Shown: positions 23,877-32,788, counted from the first letter of the stretch. The stretch: 64,000 nt of DNA from Anaerococcus sp. (GCA_030532385.1 JAUNLG010000006.1:1-64000); one strand, 5' to 3'. Program-made: numbers and translations. Notes: generated by a model from the letters alone, not told the origin.

Positions 23877-24635
23877 TTACATTATAGGGGCCATCCAAAT
23901 TTTCCCGCTTCCCCTATATACATTAACCAGTCCTTCACCGCTAGCGGCAGATCCAATTAGAGATTTTCCCGATCTTTCAACAGTAAATTTAAGCGACTTA
24001 GACCAAGCTATGGCATAGTTACCATCTATCTTCACTTGGTCATTATCCAATTCAATCTCTATAAGCTCCTCTTTTGGAACAGGTGATTCTATAACAACAA
24101 TTCCATCACCTTCAATTCCAAGATTAAAAAATCCTTCATTACCTGCAACAGCAGATGAAAAAGATGACCTTACAACCGCCTTATGTTTTAGATGAGAATC
24201 ACAAGCTAAAAAATATCCATCTTCTAATACTACTGAATTATTCCACTTTCCTAAATCTATCAGGATAATATGCTTATATGTAGGTTCTAACATGATCTTT
24301 CCATCCCCGACATACTCTGGCTTAATGGCAGATTCCTTAGTCACAGCCCCTCTGATACTTTTACCTAAGAAATCACTTACCCCTTTAATACCAGTAGTAG
24401 CAGATACATCTCCAACCATCCACTGCATAGCACCTTGCTGAATTGTCACACCATTTGTAGATAAGTCGCAAATGACCTGCTTTAACTTAACATTCATTTG
24501 TGATGCATAAAACTCATACATAGCATTATCTTTTGTAACTGATAGGTCTCTTTTGTATTCAAATACCGTAAAGGCTCCCTGCTGGTCAAGTACCCTTATA
24601 TCATCATTGTCCTTAAAATTATTAATTCTAAACAT
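23877..24635 (-). CDS. AIM24 family protein (DUF124)
   Basis: A 252-aa beta-rich protein of the AIM24/DUF124 family. The stretch QGAMQWMVGDVSATTG (residues about 67-82) and the late NLGIEGDGIVVIESPVP are typical, as is the closing RGSGKIWMAPI. Bacterial members have no firmly known biochemical role; the fold is a TRAP-like double-stranded helix barrel. There is no signal peptide. It stands alone, flanked on both sides by unusually structured non-coding DNA. A GAGGAGG ribosome binding site precedes the start. A variant of the GGGTA motif (AATTTGGGTA) is at 24675-24684. Confidence 0.85.
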   Translation of the reverse strand: MFRINNFKDNDDIRVLDQQGAFTVFEYKRDLSVTKDNAMYEFYASQMNVKLKQVICDLSTNGVTIQQGAMQWMVGDVSATTGIKGVSDFLGKSIRGAVTKESAIKPEYVGDGKIMLEPTYKHIILIDLGKWNNSVVLEDGYFLACDSHLKHKAVVRSSFSSAVAGNEGFFNLGIEGDGIVVIESPVPKEELIEIELDNDQVKIDGNYAIAWSKSLKFTVERSGKSLIGSAASGEGLVNVYRGSGKIWMAPIM

Positions 24636-24720
24636 AGATCAAATCCTCCTCGTTTTATCTTTCATAGTAAATATTACCCAAATTCTAATATATTTTTCTT
24701 ATAATTAATAATAAAGTTCA

Positions 24721-24945
24721 AAATTTAAAAGCACCCTAAAAGAGTGCCTTTAACCGTCATTATTTAATAATAGTAACCAATAGCATAACTATCAGTTATG
24801 ACAAATCATAAGGCCAGCTTCTCTACTATTCTGGGGCTTAATTTAGGGTTAGGCCTATAGGTAATGCTCGCCTACAATCTTTGCTTTGACTATCAAAAGA
24901 TAGTAATTTTAAGTTTGTACTTATTACTTTGATTTCAAAAGTCTT
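24721..24945 (-). ncRNA. Candidate structured RNA between recR and the AIM24 gene
   Basis: Read on the minus strand, this segment folds into a series of hairpins: AGTAAT/ATTACT, ACTATC-TTTT-GATAGT, TAGGC/GCCTA, CCAG/CTGG flanked by AAG/CTT, and CATAACT-GAT-AGTTATG. It ends in a stem AAAG(G)CAC/GTGCTTT followed by TTTTAAATTTT (24721-24751), a plausible terminator. No protein gene fits. I could not match it to a known RNA class (RNase P, tmRNA and SRP RNA are excluded by missing signatures). 6S RNA remains possible. Confidence 0.4.
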
Positions 24946-25002
24946 ACACACTTACCCTTATGTCTTTTTACATCATCTACTACATTAGTCTTTCTAAAAG
25001 AC

Positions 25003-25030
25003 TTTTAAAATTAGACCATATGTGTCTAAT
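25003..25030 (-). terminator. recR terminator
   Basis: ATTAGAC (25010-25016) pairs with GTCTAAT (25024-25030) and TTTT follows on the minus strand. It begins 10 bp after the recR stop and ends the dnaX-ebfC-recR operon. Confidence 0.7.
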
Positions 25031-25039
25031 TTTCCTATC

Positions 25040-25645
25040 CTAATCAAGTATTTCTCTCCTATCTTCTAGGGCACGTTCAAGTGTTAGTTGATCAAAATAC
25101 TCTAAGGAAGAACCCACTGGTATTCCTTGGGCAAGCTTTGTTATCTTAATATCTCTTTTAGCCAGCAAATTAGTCAAAAATAAGCTCGTTGTTTCCCCTT
25201 CTATAGTTGAAGAGATTGCCAAGATAACCTCTTTTATCTTTCCTTCATTTATCCTATCTAATAATTTATCGATATTTAATTGATCAGGCCCCATGTCATC
25301 TGATGGGGATATAAGTCCGCCTAAAACATGGTAACGGCCCCTATAGGCATGGGACTTTTCTATAGCAATTAGATTTCTTACATCCTCTACTATACAAATA
25401 CTCTCTTCATCCCTACTTATATCCTTACAGATGCTACATATCTGACCTTCAGTTAAGTTTCCACAAACCTTACAATTATTAATTTTCTCCTTAACCTCTA
25501 TTAGACTTTGAGCAAAGTCCTTTACGGTTTTCTCATCATCTTCGATGATGCTCATAGCCAATCTTTCCGCACTTTTTCTGCCTATTGTGGGAAGTTTTTG
25601 GAACTGTTCAATTAAATTTGATAAAGATTCTGGAAATAACGCCAT
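25040..25645 (-). CDS. recR: Recombination mediator RecR
   Basis: A 201-aa RecR protein, the usual size. The helix-hairpin-helix LPTIGRKSAERLA is at residues 15-27, the four-cysteine zinc finger CKVCGNLTEGQICSIC at about 57-72, and the Toprim domain from about 80 (ICIVEDVRNLIAIE). RecR acts with RecO and RecF to load RecA at gaps. It starts at the last base of the ebfC stop region (gap zero), so expression is coupled to dnaX-ebfC, the standard order in Firmicutes. Confidence 0.96.
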   Translation of the reverse strand: MALFPESLSNLIEQFQKLPTIGRKSAERLAMSIIEDDEKTVKDFAQSLIEVKEKINNCKVCGNLTEGQICSICKDISRDEESICIVEDVRNLIAIEKSHAYRGRYHVLGGLISPSDDMGPDQLNIDKLLDRINEGKIKEVILAISSTIEGETTSLFLTNLLAKRDIKITKLAQGIPVGSSLEYFDQLTLERALEDRREILD

Positions 25646-25983
25646 TACATTAGACCAGGAATATTTATCCCGCCTGTTAGTTTGCCCATGGTATCTTCAT
25701 TGTATTTGTTCGCATTAGCCATGGCATCATTAATAGCAGCCATAATCAAATCTTCAAGCATTTCTACATCTTCTGGATCTACTACGTCAGGATTTATTTT
25801 GATTTTTACTATTTCTTTTTTACCATTAACTGTAGCCTCAACTACTCCACCACCTGAAGATGAAGTGAATTCTTTCTCTTGAATCTCTTCTTGAGCCTTC
25901 TCCATTTGCTCTTGCATCTTTCTAACTTGTTTCATCATGTTATTCATGTTAGGTGCTCCACCTCTAAATCCGCCTCTTGCCAT
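25645..25983 (-). CDS. ebfC: YbaB/EbfC-family nucleoid-associated protein
   Basis: A 112-aa DNA-binding protein of the YbaB/EbfC family. The Gly-rich N terminus, the helix with [17 protein letters not shown] and the [19 protein letters not shown] strand pair are typical. It is thought to bind DNA as a tweezer-like dimer. It lies between dnaX (13-bp gap) and recR, its conserved position. Confidence 0.93.
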   Translation of the reverse strand: MARGGFRGGAPNMNNMMKQVRKMQEQMEKAQEEIQEKEFTSSSGGGVVEATVNGKKEIVKIKINPDVVDPEDVEMLEDLIMAAINDAMANANKYNEDTMGKLTGGINIPGLM

Positions 25984-25996
25984 ATTTAACTCCTTT

Positions 25997-27745
25997 TTAT
26001 TCTATAATTAACATTTCATCAAAAATATCTTCTAATTTTTTTATATTTTCTTCTGTATTTATACTTGATTGGTCCTGGTTTTGCAAATTATTTTCATCTT
26101 CTGTTACTTTCGCTTTATTCTTAGTTTTTAAAGTTTTTTTTTGAAGATTTTGATATTCATCTATCCTAAAGTCTATAGGTTTCCCTATGATTTTTTCTAA
26201 GTATTCTTTTATTTCATCAATCTTTGTCTGGATAAATATCTTATAAAACTCATCTTTTAAGTAAATAGTAAAAGTACTATTATCACAGGTATAGTTGAAG
26301 CCTTCTTTTTCAAACATGCCCTTTAGCATTCTTCCTGCAGTTTTTATGAACATTTCTTTTATATCAGCAATTTGAAAATCTCTTAGGTCTAAGGAATCAT
26401 CTTCAGAAATATTTTTTGTAATATCCCTAGTTTCTTCTTTATTAGGCCTATGGGAAGGTGGATTTTCTACCTTTTTAATAGCCTGGTCTTTAATTTCTTT
26501 TTCAGGCTCTCTTGGCTTCTTTTCATCTCCTGCACTTTGATCCCTAGTTAAATTATCAAAATTTAAGGTTTTTAACTTTTCCTCTACTAGCTTATTTACT
26601 ATCTCTCCTATATTTTGAGGATGGTTATTTTCTAATTGGTTGATCCTTGACTCTATCGATTTGATATTTTTTGTATTTATCAGCCTTAGGACCATTAGTT
26701 CTACTATAAGGTCAGTGTTATCTGAATTTTTTAGCCTAATTGAATAATCACTAATTGTATCTAGCATGTCTAAGAGCCTATCTAAGTCAATTTCCATACT
26801 TCTCTCTTCGATAAATCCCGCCCTTTCCTTATTTTCAAATATGGATTTATCCTTAGCCATAGAAAATATCATTATATCTCTAAGGTAGTTTGTCAAAGAA
26901 TCCATTAAATCTTTGTTAGACTTATTGGACTCCCTTAGGGAAAATACCTTATCTAAGGACCCCTTCTGGTCATAAGAGAAGATAGCTTGAGTCAGCTTAT
27001 CTATATCATAAAAATCTACGCTTCCTAAGAGATTTTCCACTTGGGCTAGGCTATAAGACTTACTGGTTGAAGAAATCACCTGGTCTAATATAGATAAAGC
27101 ATCCCTCATAGCCCCCTTGGCTTTTCTAATAATTAAGTCTATGGCTTCACTTTCCATAGATATTTCTTTATCATTAAGGATTAGTTCTATCTGTTTTTTG
27201 ATATAGGCTCCATCAATCTTATTAAATTCAAATTTTTGAACCCTTGATAAGATAGTTGATGGGATTTTTTCAAGCTCCGTGGTTGCAAGGATAAATACAA
27301 GATGACTTGGAGGTTCTTCCATAATTTTAAGTAGGGCATTGAAGGCTTCTCTTGTAATCATATGGGCCTCATCTATAATGTAGACCTTGTATTTCAATTT
27401 ATTTGGTGGGTAGATAACATTATCCTTTAGGTTTCTTATATCATCTATCCTCCTATTACTTGCAGCATCCATCTCAACTATATCAATAGTTGACTCTTCA
27501 TCAATAGCCCTGCAATTTTCACATTCTAGACAGGGAGACCCATCTTGTGGATTAAGACAGTTAATAGCCTTTGCGAAAATCTTCGCACTTGTGGTTTTAC
27601 CTGTACCCCTCTCTCCTGCAAAGATATATGCGTGAGAAAAATTTTTATTTTTAACTTGATTTTTAAGGACATTTACAACCCTATCTTGGCCTAAGAGTTG
27701 ATCAAAGGTCCTCGGTCTGTACTGCCTATATAAAGCTTTGGCCAT
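25997..27745 (-). CDS. dnaX: DNA polymerase III subunits gamma and tau
   Basis: A 582-aa clamp-loader subunit. Walker A is [12 protein letters not shown] near residue 45; a four-Cys zinc module ([16 protein letters not shown]) follows; the DEAH-like box is [10 protein letters not shown] near 121 and sensor 1 is [17 protein letters not shown]. The clamp-loader collar extends to about residue 360, followed by a charged linker and a C-terminal tau domain that binds polymerase. A frameshift producing gamma is not evident but was not tested. It leads the dnaX-ebfC-recR operon and diverges from tRNA-Ser and the SRP RNA. Confidence 0.95.
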   Translation of the reverse strand: MAKALYRQYRPRTFDQLLGQDRVVNVLKNQVKNKNFSHAYIFAGERGTGKTTSAKIFAKAINCLNPQDGSPCLECENCRAIDEESTIDIVEMDAASNRRIDDIRNLKDNVIYPPNKLKYKVYIIDEAHMITREAFNALLKIMEEPPSHLVFILATTELEKIPSTILSRVQKFEFNKIDGAYIKKQIELILNDKEISMESEAIDLIIRKAKGAMRDALSILDQVISSTSKSYSLAQVENLLGSVDFYDIDKLTQAIFSYDQKGSLDKVFSLRESNKSNKDLMDSLTNYLRDIMIFSMAKDKSIFENKERAGFIEERSMEIDLDRLLDMLDTISDYSIRLKNSDNTDLIVELMVLRLINTKNIKSIESRINQLENNHPQNIGEIVNKLVEEKLKTLNFDNLTRDQSAGDEKKPREPEKEIKDQAIKKVENPPSHRPNKEETRDITKNISEDDSLDLRDFQIADIKEMFIKTAGRMLKGMFEKEGFNYTCDNSTFTIYLKDEFYKIFIQTKIDEIKEYLEKIIGKPIDFRIDEYQNLQKKTLKTKNKAKVTEDENNLQNQDQSSINTEENIKKLEDIFDEMLIIE

Positions 27746-27822
27746 AAAATTTCCTTTCTAATGTTACTCTTATATCATACTTCACTTGTTGATTTTAAAA
27801 AGAAATTTTTTTACATTTCGAT

Positions 27823-27851
27823 TTTACTTTTTATGAATCTTATAGTATAGT
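27823..27851 (+). promoter_or_regulatory. Promoter of tRNA-Ser and SRP RNA
   Basis: TTTACT (27823-27828), 17-bp spacer, TATAGT (27846-27851), ending 15 bp before the tRNA 5' end. It likely drives both stable RNAs, since none is seen between them. Confidence 0.7.
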
Positions 27852-27866
27852 CTATTATTGTAATGA

Positions 27867-27959
27867 GGAGAGCTGTCCGAGCGGCTGAAGGAGCACGATT
27901 GGAAATCGTGTATACGTATTTTAAGCGTATCATGGGTTCAAATCCCATGCTCTCCGCCA
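27867..27959 (+). tRNA. tRNA-Ser (anticodon GGA)
   Basis: The acceptor arms GGAGAGC and GCTCTCC pair perfectly, followed by discriminator G and an encoded CCA. The anticodon arm CACGAT-TGGAAA-TCGTG gives GGA at 27901-27903. A long variable arm (class II, as expected for serine) and the T-arm GGGTTCAAATCCC are clear. Confidence 0.97.
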
Positions 27960-27960
27960 T

Positions 27961-28224
27961 GCACTAGACGGGGAGATAGCGGTGCCTTGTAACCTGCAAT
28001 CCGCTATAGCAGGGTTGAAGTCCCACTGGAGGATATAAAAGTTTTATTAAGACTTATAAGCGTGGTGTTGATTTCTAGGTCTTACGCAATAGAAAGCTGT
28101 GAACCATGTCAGGACGGGAACGTAGCAGCATTAAGCAGTACTTTTTATGTGTCGTAAGGTCACCTAGGATGAGTCATTCTTATAAGACACTGGTAAGAGT
28201 TTTATAGACGAATTTGGGTGTGCT
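27961..28224 (+). ncRNA. ffs: Signal recognition particle RNA, large Gram-positive type
   Basis: The domain IV hairpin is recognised by GTCAGGAC-GGGAACG-TAGCAGC around 28108-28130, with a GGAA tetraloop closed by ACG/CGT, and the Alu-domain region by GGTGCCTTGTAACCTGCAATC with its partner CAGGGTTGAAG. GCAC at the 5' end can pair with GTGC at 28220-28223, giving about 264 nt, the size expected of the long Bacillus/Clostridium type. It directly follows tRNA-Ser and is ended by a strong terminator. Exact ends are estimated. Confidence 0.93.
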
Positions 28225-28231
28225 TACATAT

Positions 28232-28269
28232 AAGTAGTTGTGGATTTACCTTCACAACTACTTTTTTTC
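28232..28269 (+). terminator. SRP RNA terminator
   Basis: AAGTAGTTGTG (28232-28242) pairs perfectly with CACAACTACTT (28253-28263), followed by T-run. Confidence 0.92.
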
Positions 28270-28318
28270 TACATTAAGATAACATATTACTTTTTTATAA
28301 TTTTATTAGGGGTTTAAA

Positions 28319-28783
28319 ATGATTAGTAAAGAAATAAAGGACATGTTCAATCAACCAACAAAAAATCTTATGATAGCCGCTTCTGAAGTGGCCATATGCC
28401 ATGAGGAAGATTCACTCTTAGATGCTGTTTTGATCCTTTCAAGTTCAGGCTACCAAACAATCCCTGTTCTTGATGAACAAAACCATGTTAGAGGTTTAAT
28501 CTCAATATCTCACATTGTATCAAGTTTTGATAAACTATCCTTATTCGATGAAGATAAACTTTCTATAATCAAGGTCAAGGAAGTTATGAAACAAGTTGTA
28601 CCAATACTTTTTGATAATTATAATCTTGAAGATGTCTTAAGGTTATTAATAGACAATAATTTCGTTTGTATAACCCACAAAAACGGATATTTTTTAGGAA
28701 TTATCCCAAGGAAAATTGTCCTTGAAAGATTTAACCACCTAGCCCATAATATAAGCGATATTTATAAGCTGGAGAAAAAATAA
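28319..28783 (+). CDS. cbpB: CBS-domain protein, CbpB/DarB type
   Basis: A 154-aa protein made almost wholly of two CBS repeats (residues about 15-72 and 85-142), with GYQTIPVLDEQNHVRGLIS as the first core. Size and sequence fit the CbpB (YkuL/DarB) group of Firmicutes, which bind cyclic di-AMP and in Bacillus and Listeria interact with Rel or pyruvate carboxylase when the nucleotide is low. The ribosome binding site AGGGG is adequate. It follows the SRP RNA terminator and converges on the branching-enzyme-like gene. Function is by family resemblance. Confidence 0.78.
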   Translation: MISKEIKDMFNQPTKNLMIAASEVAICHEEDSLLDAVLILSSSGYQTIPVLDEQNHVRGLISISHIVSSFDKLSLFDEDKLSIIKVKEVMKQVVPILFDNYNLEDVLRLLIDNNFVCITHKNGYFLGIIPRKIVLERFNHLAHNISDIYKLEKK

Positions 28784-28784
28784 G

Positions 28785-28867
28785 AAAAGCCTAAACTTTT
28801 GATAAGCGGCCCCAAAAGTATATTGATTGAACTTTCAGGATATACCACTCTCAAAGCTTAGGCTTTC
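28785..28867. terminator. Nested hairpin between convergent genes
   Basis: AAAGCCTAA (28786-28794) pairs with TTAGGCTTT (28858-28866). Inside is ACTTTTG (28795-28801) paired with CAAAAGT (28813-28819). A T-rich tract follows on the minus strand and a weaker one on the plus strand. It fills the entire gap between cbpB and the GH13 gene. Confidence 0.55.
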
Positions 28868-30526
28868 TCATTTATTTAGCTTAAATATAGCTGAAGAAAA
28901 TCCTTGAAGATTTATAAGATCTCCCATTTTTAGTTTTCCATTTATATTACCACTTCCCCCATACCTTAAATCATTGGTATTTAATAATTCATCAAGATCA
29001 TAGGGACTTTCAATTTGATAATCAAGGTCTGTAAAGTTTACTATAACTAAGTAGACCTCATCCTTATAAATTTTCTTATAGGCATATAAGCTATATCCTT
29101 CTATATCTAAGACCTCTATTTTTGAATCCTCATCACTTAGGGCCTTCGTTTCTACATATAACTTTGCCACATCCTTATAATAATCATTTACATGGTCTAT
29201 CCTTTCAATCTTTTTAGTAAAGCTAAAAGGATCATAGATTGAGAAAGTCTTTAGGTTTGCAAAATCATCTCCCATAAAAAGCATTTTTGGGGACTTTTGA
29301 CTATAAAGGAAAGTAAGTAGGCTCTTAAATTGATCTCCTTTTTTATCATTTGAATACATCTTCATGGCAACAGATGCCTCATTTATGGTTGAATCTAGGT
29401 AAGTGAAGCCCAGAAGATTTTTATAGGAAGTTTCTTCTATAATTCTTAGGATATGTTTTTTATAATTTTCCCTATTTATAGGCAAATCTTTTAACATATG
29501 GACTAAAGACTTTGACCTATTATCAAAAACAAGGTCAAAACCAAAGTCAAACCCTTGATAATACCCATTATAACTAGCTAGGGCTAAAGAATTTTTATCC
29601 TTTATAAGGTCAACTAAGTCTTTTATAAAATTAGTCCACTTCTTATTTACACCCCTATTTGAATCAGCTTGCCAGTAGATCATATTATCTATTGATACAA
29701 GACTTACACCATCAAGTTTATAATAATCTAAATATAGACTGATAGCTGATTTTATATAGGACCTAGTAATATTTTTGCCTGGGTCAAAATTTACACTTCC
29801 ATAGTAATTATAGGTTATATCATCATAATCATAATTATATACATTAGATCCATCATAAGTAATTAGCCCTGTTGGGTCTGGATCAAATTGGCTTATATCA
29901 ATTTCTCCTATAACTTGGATCTTTTCCTTATGGGCCTTATCAATAAATTCCATAAAGTCATATAAGCTTCCATGCCTATTTGAAAATGAAAAAAGACTTA
30001 GGGGACTATAACCCATGGATTTATAATTTTGATATTCATTTATAGGCATAAGGAGGATACTTGTATATTTGTTTTCCTTTGCATATGCCAGTAACCTATC
30101 ATATATTTGGCCAGGCTTACTATTGTTTTTAAATAAACTTGCTAGGTGGACTTGGAGGATATTTTTTGTTTTTGTACTTGGCTTTTTGTGTTTAAACTTA
30201 TAAGAATTCTCAACAATTATAGATGAATCTTCTTCGTATGATATTTCTTTTGAAAAAGGATCTATTTTTTTAAACTCACCATCATCAGTTTGAATGGTAT
30301 ACATGTATGAATCATTGGCTTTAGCATTTGAAACACTTAGGGAAAAAACTCCGGTCTTATATTTCCTCATGGCTTTCTTTTGCCAATCGTTAAAATCTCC
30401 TAATAAATAGACTTTTTTTGCATTAGGTGCATAGAGTCTAAATATGTATCCCTTATCTTTTTTGTGAGGGCCAAAAAACTTATAGCCTTCACTAGAATTT
30501 CCATCTATATAATCTCTTGTACTCAT
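28868..30526 (-). CDS. Glycogen-branching-enzyme-like GH13 protein, predicted inactive
   Basis: A 552-aa protein with a CBM48-like N-terminal domain (FRLYAPNAKKVYLLGDFNDW, residues 29-48), a degenerate GH13 barrel (about 120-460) and a C-terminal beta domain. Overall layout and anchors such as FDGT-like YDGSNVY, the LDG of region II and GFDFGFDLVF follow GlgB. The catalytic regions are ruined: region II reads LDGVSLVSIDNM, so the nucleophile Asp is Val277 and its Arg neighbour is Ser275; the acid/base Glu region reads LASYNG (Ser318, Tyr319); region I His is Gln213; the region IV His is Leu377, leaving only Asp378. It is probably a glucan-binding or structural protein. Length and frame are intact, so it is not a decaying gene. 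No other glycogen genes lie nearby. Confidence 0.78.
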   Translation of the reverse strand: MSTRDYIDGNSSEGYKFFGPHKKDKGYIFRLYAPNAKKVYLLGDFNDWQKKAMRKYKTGVFSLSVSNAKANDSYMYTIQTDDGEFKKIDPFSKEISYEEDSSIIVENSYKFKHKKPSTKTKNILQVHLASLFKNNSKPGQIYDRLLAYAKENKYTSILLMPINEYQNYKSMGYSPLSLFSFSNRHGSLYDFMEFIDKAHKEKIQVIGEIDISQFDPDPTGLITYDGSNVYNYDYDDITYNYYGSVNFDPGKNITRSYIKSAISLYLDYYKLDGVSLVSIDNMIYWQADSNRGVNKKWTNFIKDLVDLIKDKNSLALASYNGYYQGFDFGFDLVFDNRSKSLVHMLKDLPINRENYKKHILRIIEETSYKNLLGFTYLDSTINEASVAMKMYSNDKKGDQFKSLLTFLYSQKSPKMLFMGDDFANLKTFSIYDPFSFTKKIERIDHVNDYYKDVAKLYVETKALSDEDSKIEVLDIEGYSLYAYKKIYKDEVYLVIVNFTDLDYQIESPYDLDELLNTNDLRYGGSGNINGKLKMGDLINLQGFSSAIFKLNK

Positions 30527-30561
30527 TCTAACTCCTTTTGATCACTATACTTTGTTTAGTT

Positions 30562-30609
30562 AAATAAAAAAGTAAGCCTAGGCTAGCCTTAAGGCCAGGT
30601 GGCTTACTT
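30562..30609 (-). terminator. Terminator of the glucosaminidase gene
   Basis: AAGTAAGCC (30570-30578) pairs with GGCTTACTT (30601-30609), with an inner CTAGCCTTAAGG-type stem, and TTTTTTATTT follows on the minus strand. The gene's last codons are in the stem. Confidence 0.88.
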
Positions 30610-31308
30610 ATTTTCTTCATAACCTTTTAACATTTTTTCGCCGATCTCTGCCATCATTGAGTTAACTTTCTTAGACCAGTCTGGATCTGTAGCGTAGGAA
30701 GTTCCTATTCCCTTGGCTGATATACCATGGTAGTAGGCACCTTCTTCATCTAGATATTCTTCTTTAAGGTGGCTTGCCACAGTAGCAATGGACTCCTTAG
30801 GGTCTTTGAAATCTGATGCCTTGTTATAAGGATCATGGTCTACTGCATTAAAACCAAATAGATTTTTCTTATATTTAAATAAATCGCTTGTTCCATTTCC
30901 TGTCTCATGCTTAGCCATGGCCATCAATAAAATAGGATTTATCCCAATTTCTTCTGAAACTTCTTTAAAGTCCTTGCCTAGGCCCTTTAGCCCGGTATCT
31001 TCTAGGGCATAATCAAGTTCTTGGTCTGTAAAAGGAAGGTCCTTAAGTAAATAAAAGTATGATTCCTCATCAACCTTATCCATGCCAGACTCATAGGCCT
31101 TAGCAAGGTCTCCTCTTAATTTTTCAAATCTTTCTTCCTTCATATCCCTTAGGTTATATGTTTCTCTATTTATTTTTTGTAATCCATAATACATTAGGTC
31201 TTTTCTATTCTCTTCACTGGCAAAAGATAAGTTAGACTTAGCAAATACTACTAGGGTAATTGCAAATCCAAGAGCTAATGATTTTAATAAAATACTTTTC
31301 TTTTTCAT
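30604..31308 (-). CDS. Secreted glucosaminidase-domain peptidoglycan hydrolase
   Basis: A 234-aa protein with a signal peptide (MKKK, hydrophobic core to about residue 25, cleavage after SFA near residue 30). The GH73-type glucosaminidase domain is in the second half; the catalytic glutamate is probably in MAKHETGNGTS, and KNLFGFNAVD and the YATDPDWSKKV stretch with its conserved Tyr-Ala-Thr-Asp are typical of the LytD/FlgJ group. No cell-wall-binding repeats are present, so it is a small autolysin. It has its own consensus promoter and terminator. Confidence 0.88.
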   Translation of the reverse strand: MKKKSILLKSLALGFAITLVVFAKSNLSFASEENRKDLMYYGLQKINRETYNLRDMKEERFEKLRGDLAKAYESGMDKVDEESYFYLLKDLPFTDQELDYALEDTGLKGLGKDFKEVSEEIGINPILLMAMAKHETGNGTSDLFKYKKNLFGFNAVDHDPYNKASDFKDPKESIATVASHLKEEYLDEEGAYYHGISAKGIGTSYATDPDWSKKVNSMMAEIGEKMLKGYEENK

Positions 31309-31328
31309 AATTCTCCTTATCTTTGAAC

Positions 31329-31356
31329 ATTATATCATAATTTTTACACATTTCAA
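31329..31356 (-). promoter_or_regulatory. Promoter of the glucosaminidase gene
   Basis: On the minus strand TTGAAA (31351-31356), a 16-bp spacer and TATAAT (31329-31334) lie 20 bp before the start codon. Confidence 0.8.
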
Positions 31357-31548
31357 TGGTTTGGCTTGTTTTGAACGCTTATCTTCTGATATTTTTTTAA
31401 ATTTATTTTTCTAAAAAATCTTTAAATTTTAAAGGATAAGATAGACTTATCTTAGATATTAAACTAGTATATATGGCAAAGTCCCCATTCTTTACTAATC
31501 AAAAACGCATTGCAAATAATTTCTAAAATTTCAACTATAGCTACTAAT

Positions 31549-31574
31549 ATAAAAAACCCTGATTTTAATCAGGG
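31549..31574 (-). terminator. Terminator of the nuclease/CYTH operon
   Basis: CCCTGATT (31557-31564) pairs with AATCAGGG (31567-31574) and TTTTTT follows on the minus strand, 7 bp after the CYTH gene stop. Confidence 0.88.
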
Positions 31575-31580
31575 CATATC

Positions 31581-32111
31581 TTATAAACTTTCTCTTAATT
31601 CGGTAATTGATTTATTAGTAACATTATCCTTATCTATACCCAACTCTTCGATTATATCATCAATCTTGCTTTGGTTGGTAAATTCGATCTCCATATAAGG
31701 CCTTGGATAAGTTTTCTTATCCCAAATATCTATATCAAATCTTTGTCCCTTATATGAATAAGAGATCCTCTCCTTTTCTCCCTTATACTCAAGCTCTACT
31801 CCAATAAGCTCAAAAATTCTTGTCATCATTGTAACTGAATCAACCTTTGTAGTATACTCATTATTGATTCTAACATCATCAGCTACCTTTATTTCCTTAA
31901 AGGTAAGCTCAATCTCTTTTTTATCAGATCCCTTATGGCTAGTCTCTCTAAGTCTAAGGTAGCCATGGTCAAATTCCTTTGACCCTACAGGTTTGAAGGT
32001 GTAGTTTTTTTGAAACTCATGATTTATTCTCTCAGCTCCTAAACCTTCTAACTTCTCAATCATTTCTTCAATATCAATATTTAGTACTTTTACTTCAATT
32101 TCTCTTTGCAT
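31581..32111 (-). CDS. CYTH-domain protein (triphosphate tunnel enzyme)
   Basis: A 176-aa CYTH protein. The signature ExExK appears as EIEVKV at residues 4-9; alternating charged strands (RLRE, EIELTFKE, RISYSYKGQRFDIDIWD, YMEIEF) line the tunnel that binds triphosphates with metal. Family members include inorganic triphosphatases, thiamine triphosphatases and class IV adenylate cyclases; which applies cannot be told here. It is the last gene of a five-gene coupled operon and starts at the final base of the preceding stop codon (TAATG). Confidence 0.85.
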   Translation of the reverse strand: MQREIEVKVLNIDIEEMIEKLEGLGAERINHEFQKNYTFKPVGSKEFDHGYLRLRETSHKGSDKKEIELTFKEIKVADDVRINNEYTTKVDSVTMMTRIFELIGVELEYKGEKERISYSYKGQRFDIDIWDKKTYPRPYMEIEFTNQSKIDDIIEELGIDKDNVTNKSITELRESL

Positions 32112-32788
32112 TATCTTATCCTTACTGGTTTAAAGTCAATATAATCTCCTGCTACACAAGAGAGCTTGACTCCTTTTATTTCTCCTTCTTTGATTAACTT
32201 ATGTCCTATTCCATGTAGGTGCCCATATATTATATCACTTACCCCATAATCTTTGCATAGGTAGAAAAACTCATTTAGACTACCATCAGCATTTAAAGGT
32301 GGATAATGAATAAGGGCTATTCTCTTATTATTTTTACTAGCCTTTAGAGAATTTTCAAGTCTCATAAGCTCCCTATTAAAGATTTTAAGGTCATGGTCAT
32401 CAAAATCCTTGCTATCTTTTGAAATCCAACCTCTAGATCCACAAATACTGTAACCTTCAGCCTCAAGGCTATTATTTTGCAAAAATTCCAAGGACCCTAA
32501 CTTAAGATCTCCTAGTTTTTTAAGAGAGGCCCACCAATAATCATGGTTACCCCTCATCAGGATCTTCTTTCCCTTTAGCCTATCAATTCTGGCTAAATCT
32601 ACCCTAGCCTTACTTAGATCCATAGCCCAAGATATATCACCTGGTATTAGAACAGTATCACCATCATCCACTAGCTTATCCCAATTTTGAAAAATCCTCT
32701 GCTGGTAATTTTTCCACCCATCGCCAAATACTTCCATGGACTTTTCTTCCGTATAATCTAAATGTAAATCTCCTATTGCATATATCAT
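32111..32788 (-). CDS. Calcineurin-like metallophosphoesterase
   Basis: A 225-aa metallophosphoesterase with all metal motifs: GDLHLD near residue 6, PGDISW near 49, GNHDYWW near 79, and the late YGHLHGIGH. The family includes uncharacterised Firmicutes phosphohydrolases. It overlaps the ATPase gene by 4 bp (ATGA) and abuts the CYTH gene, so all are made from one coupled message. Substrate is unknown. Confidence 0.85.
   Translation of the reverse strand: MIYAIGDLHLDYTEEKSMEVFGDGWKNYQQRIFQNWDKLVDDGDTVLIPGDISWAMDLSKARVDLARIDRLKGKKILMRGNHDYWWASLKKLGDLKLGSLEFLQNNSLEAEGYSICGSRGWISKDSKDFDDHDLKIFNRELMRLENSLKASKNNKRIALIHYPPLNADGSLNEFFYLCKDYGVSDIIYGHLHGIGHKLIKEGEIKGVKLSCVAGDYIDFKPVRIR

Noticed and set aside
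25997..27745. Programmed frameshift site in dnaX
   Set aside because: A-rich runs occur, but I could not identify an A6G-type slippery site with a matching downstream stem, so no claim is made.
28868..30526. Branching-enzyme-like gene as a decaying pseudogene
   Set aside because: There is one uninterrupted frame, normal start signal and intact domain layout; only the active site is changed, which favours a functional non-enzyme.
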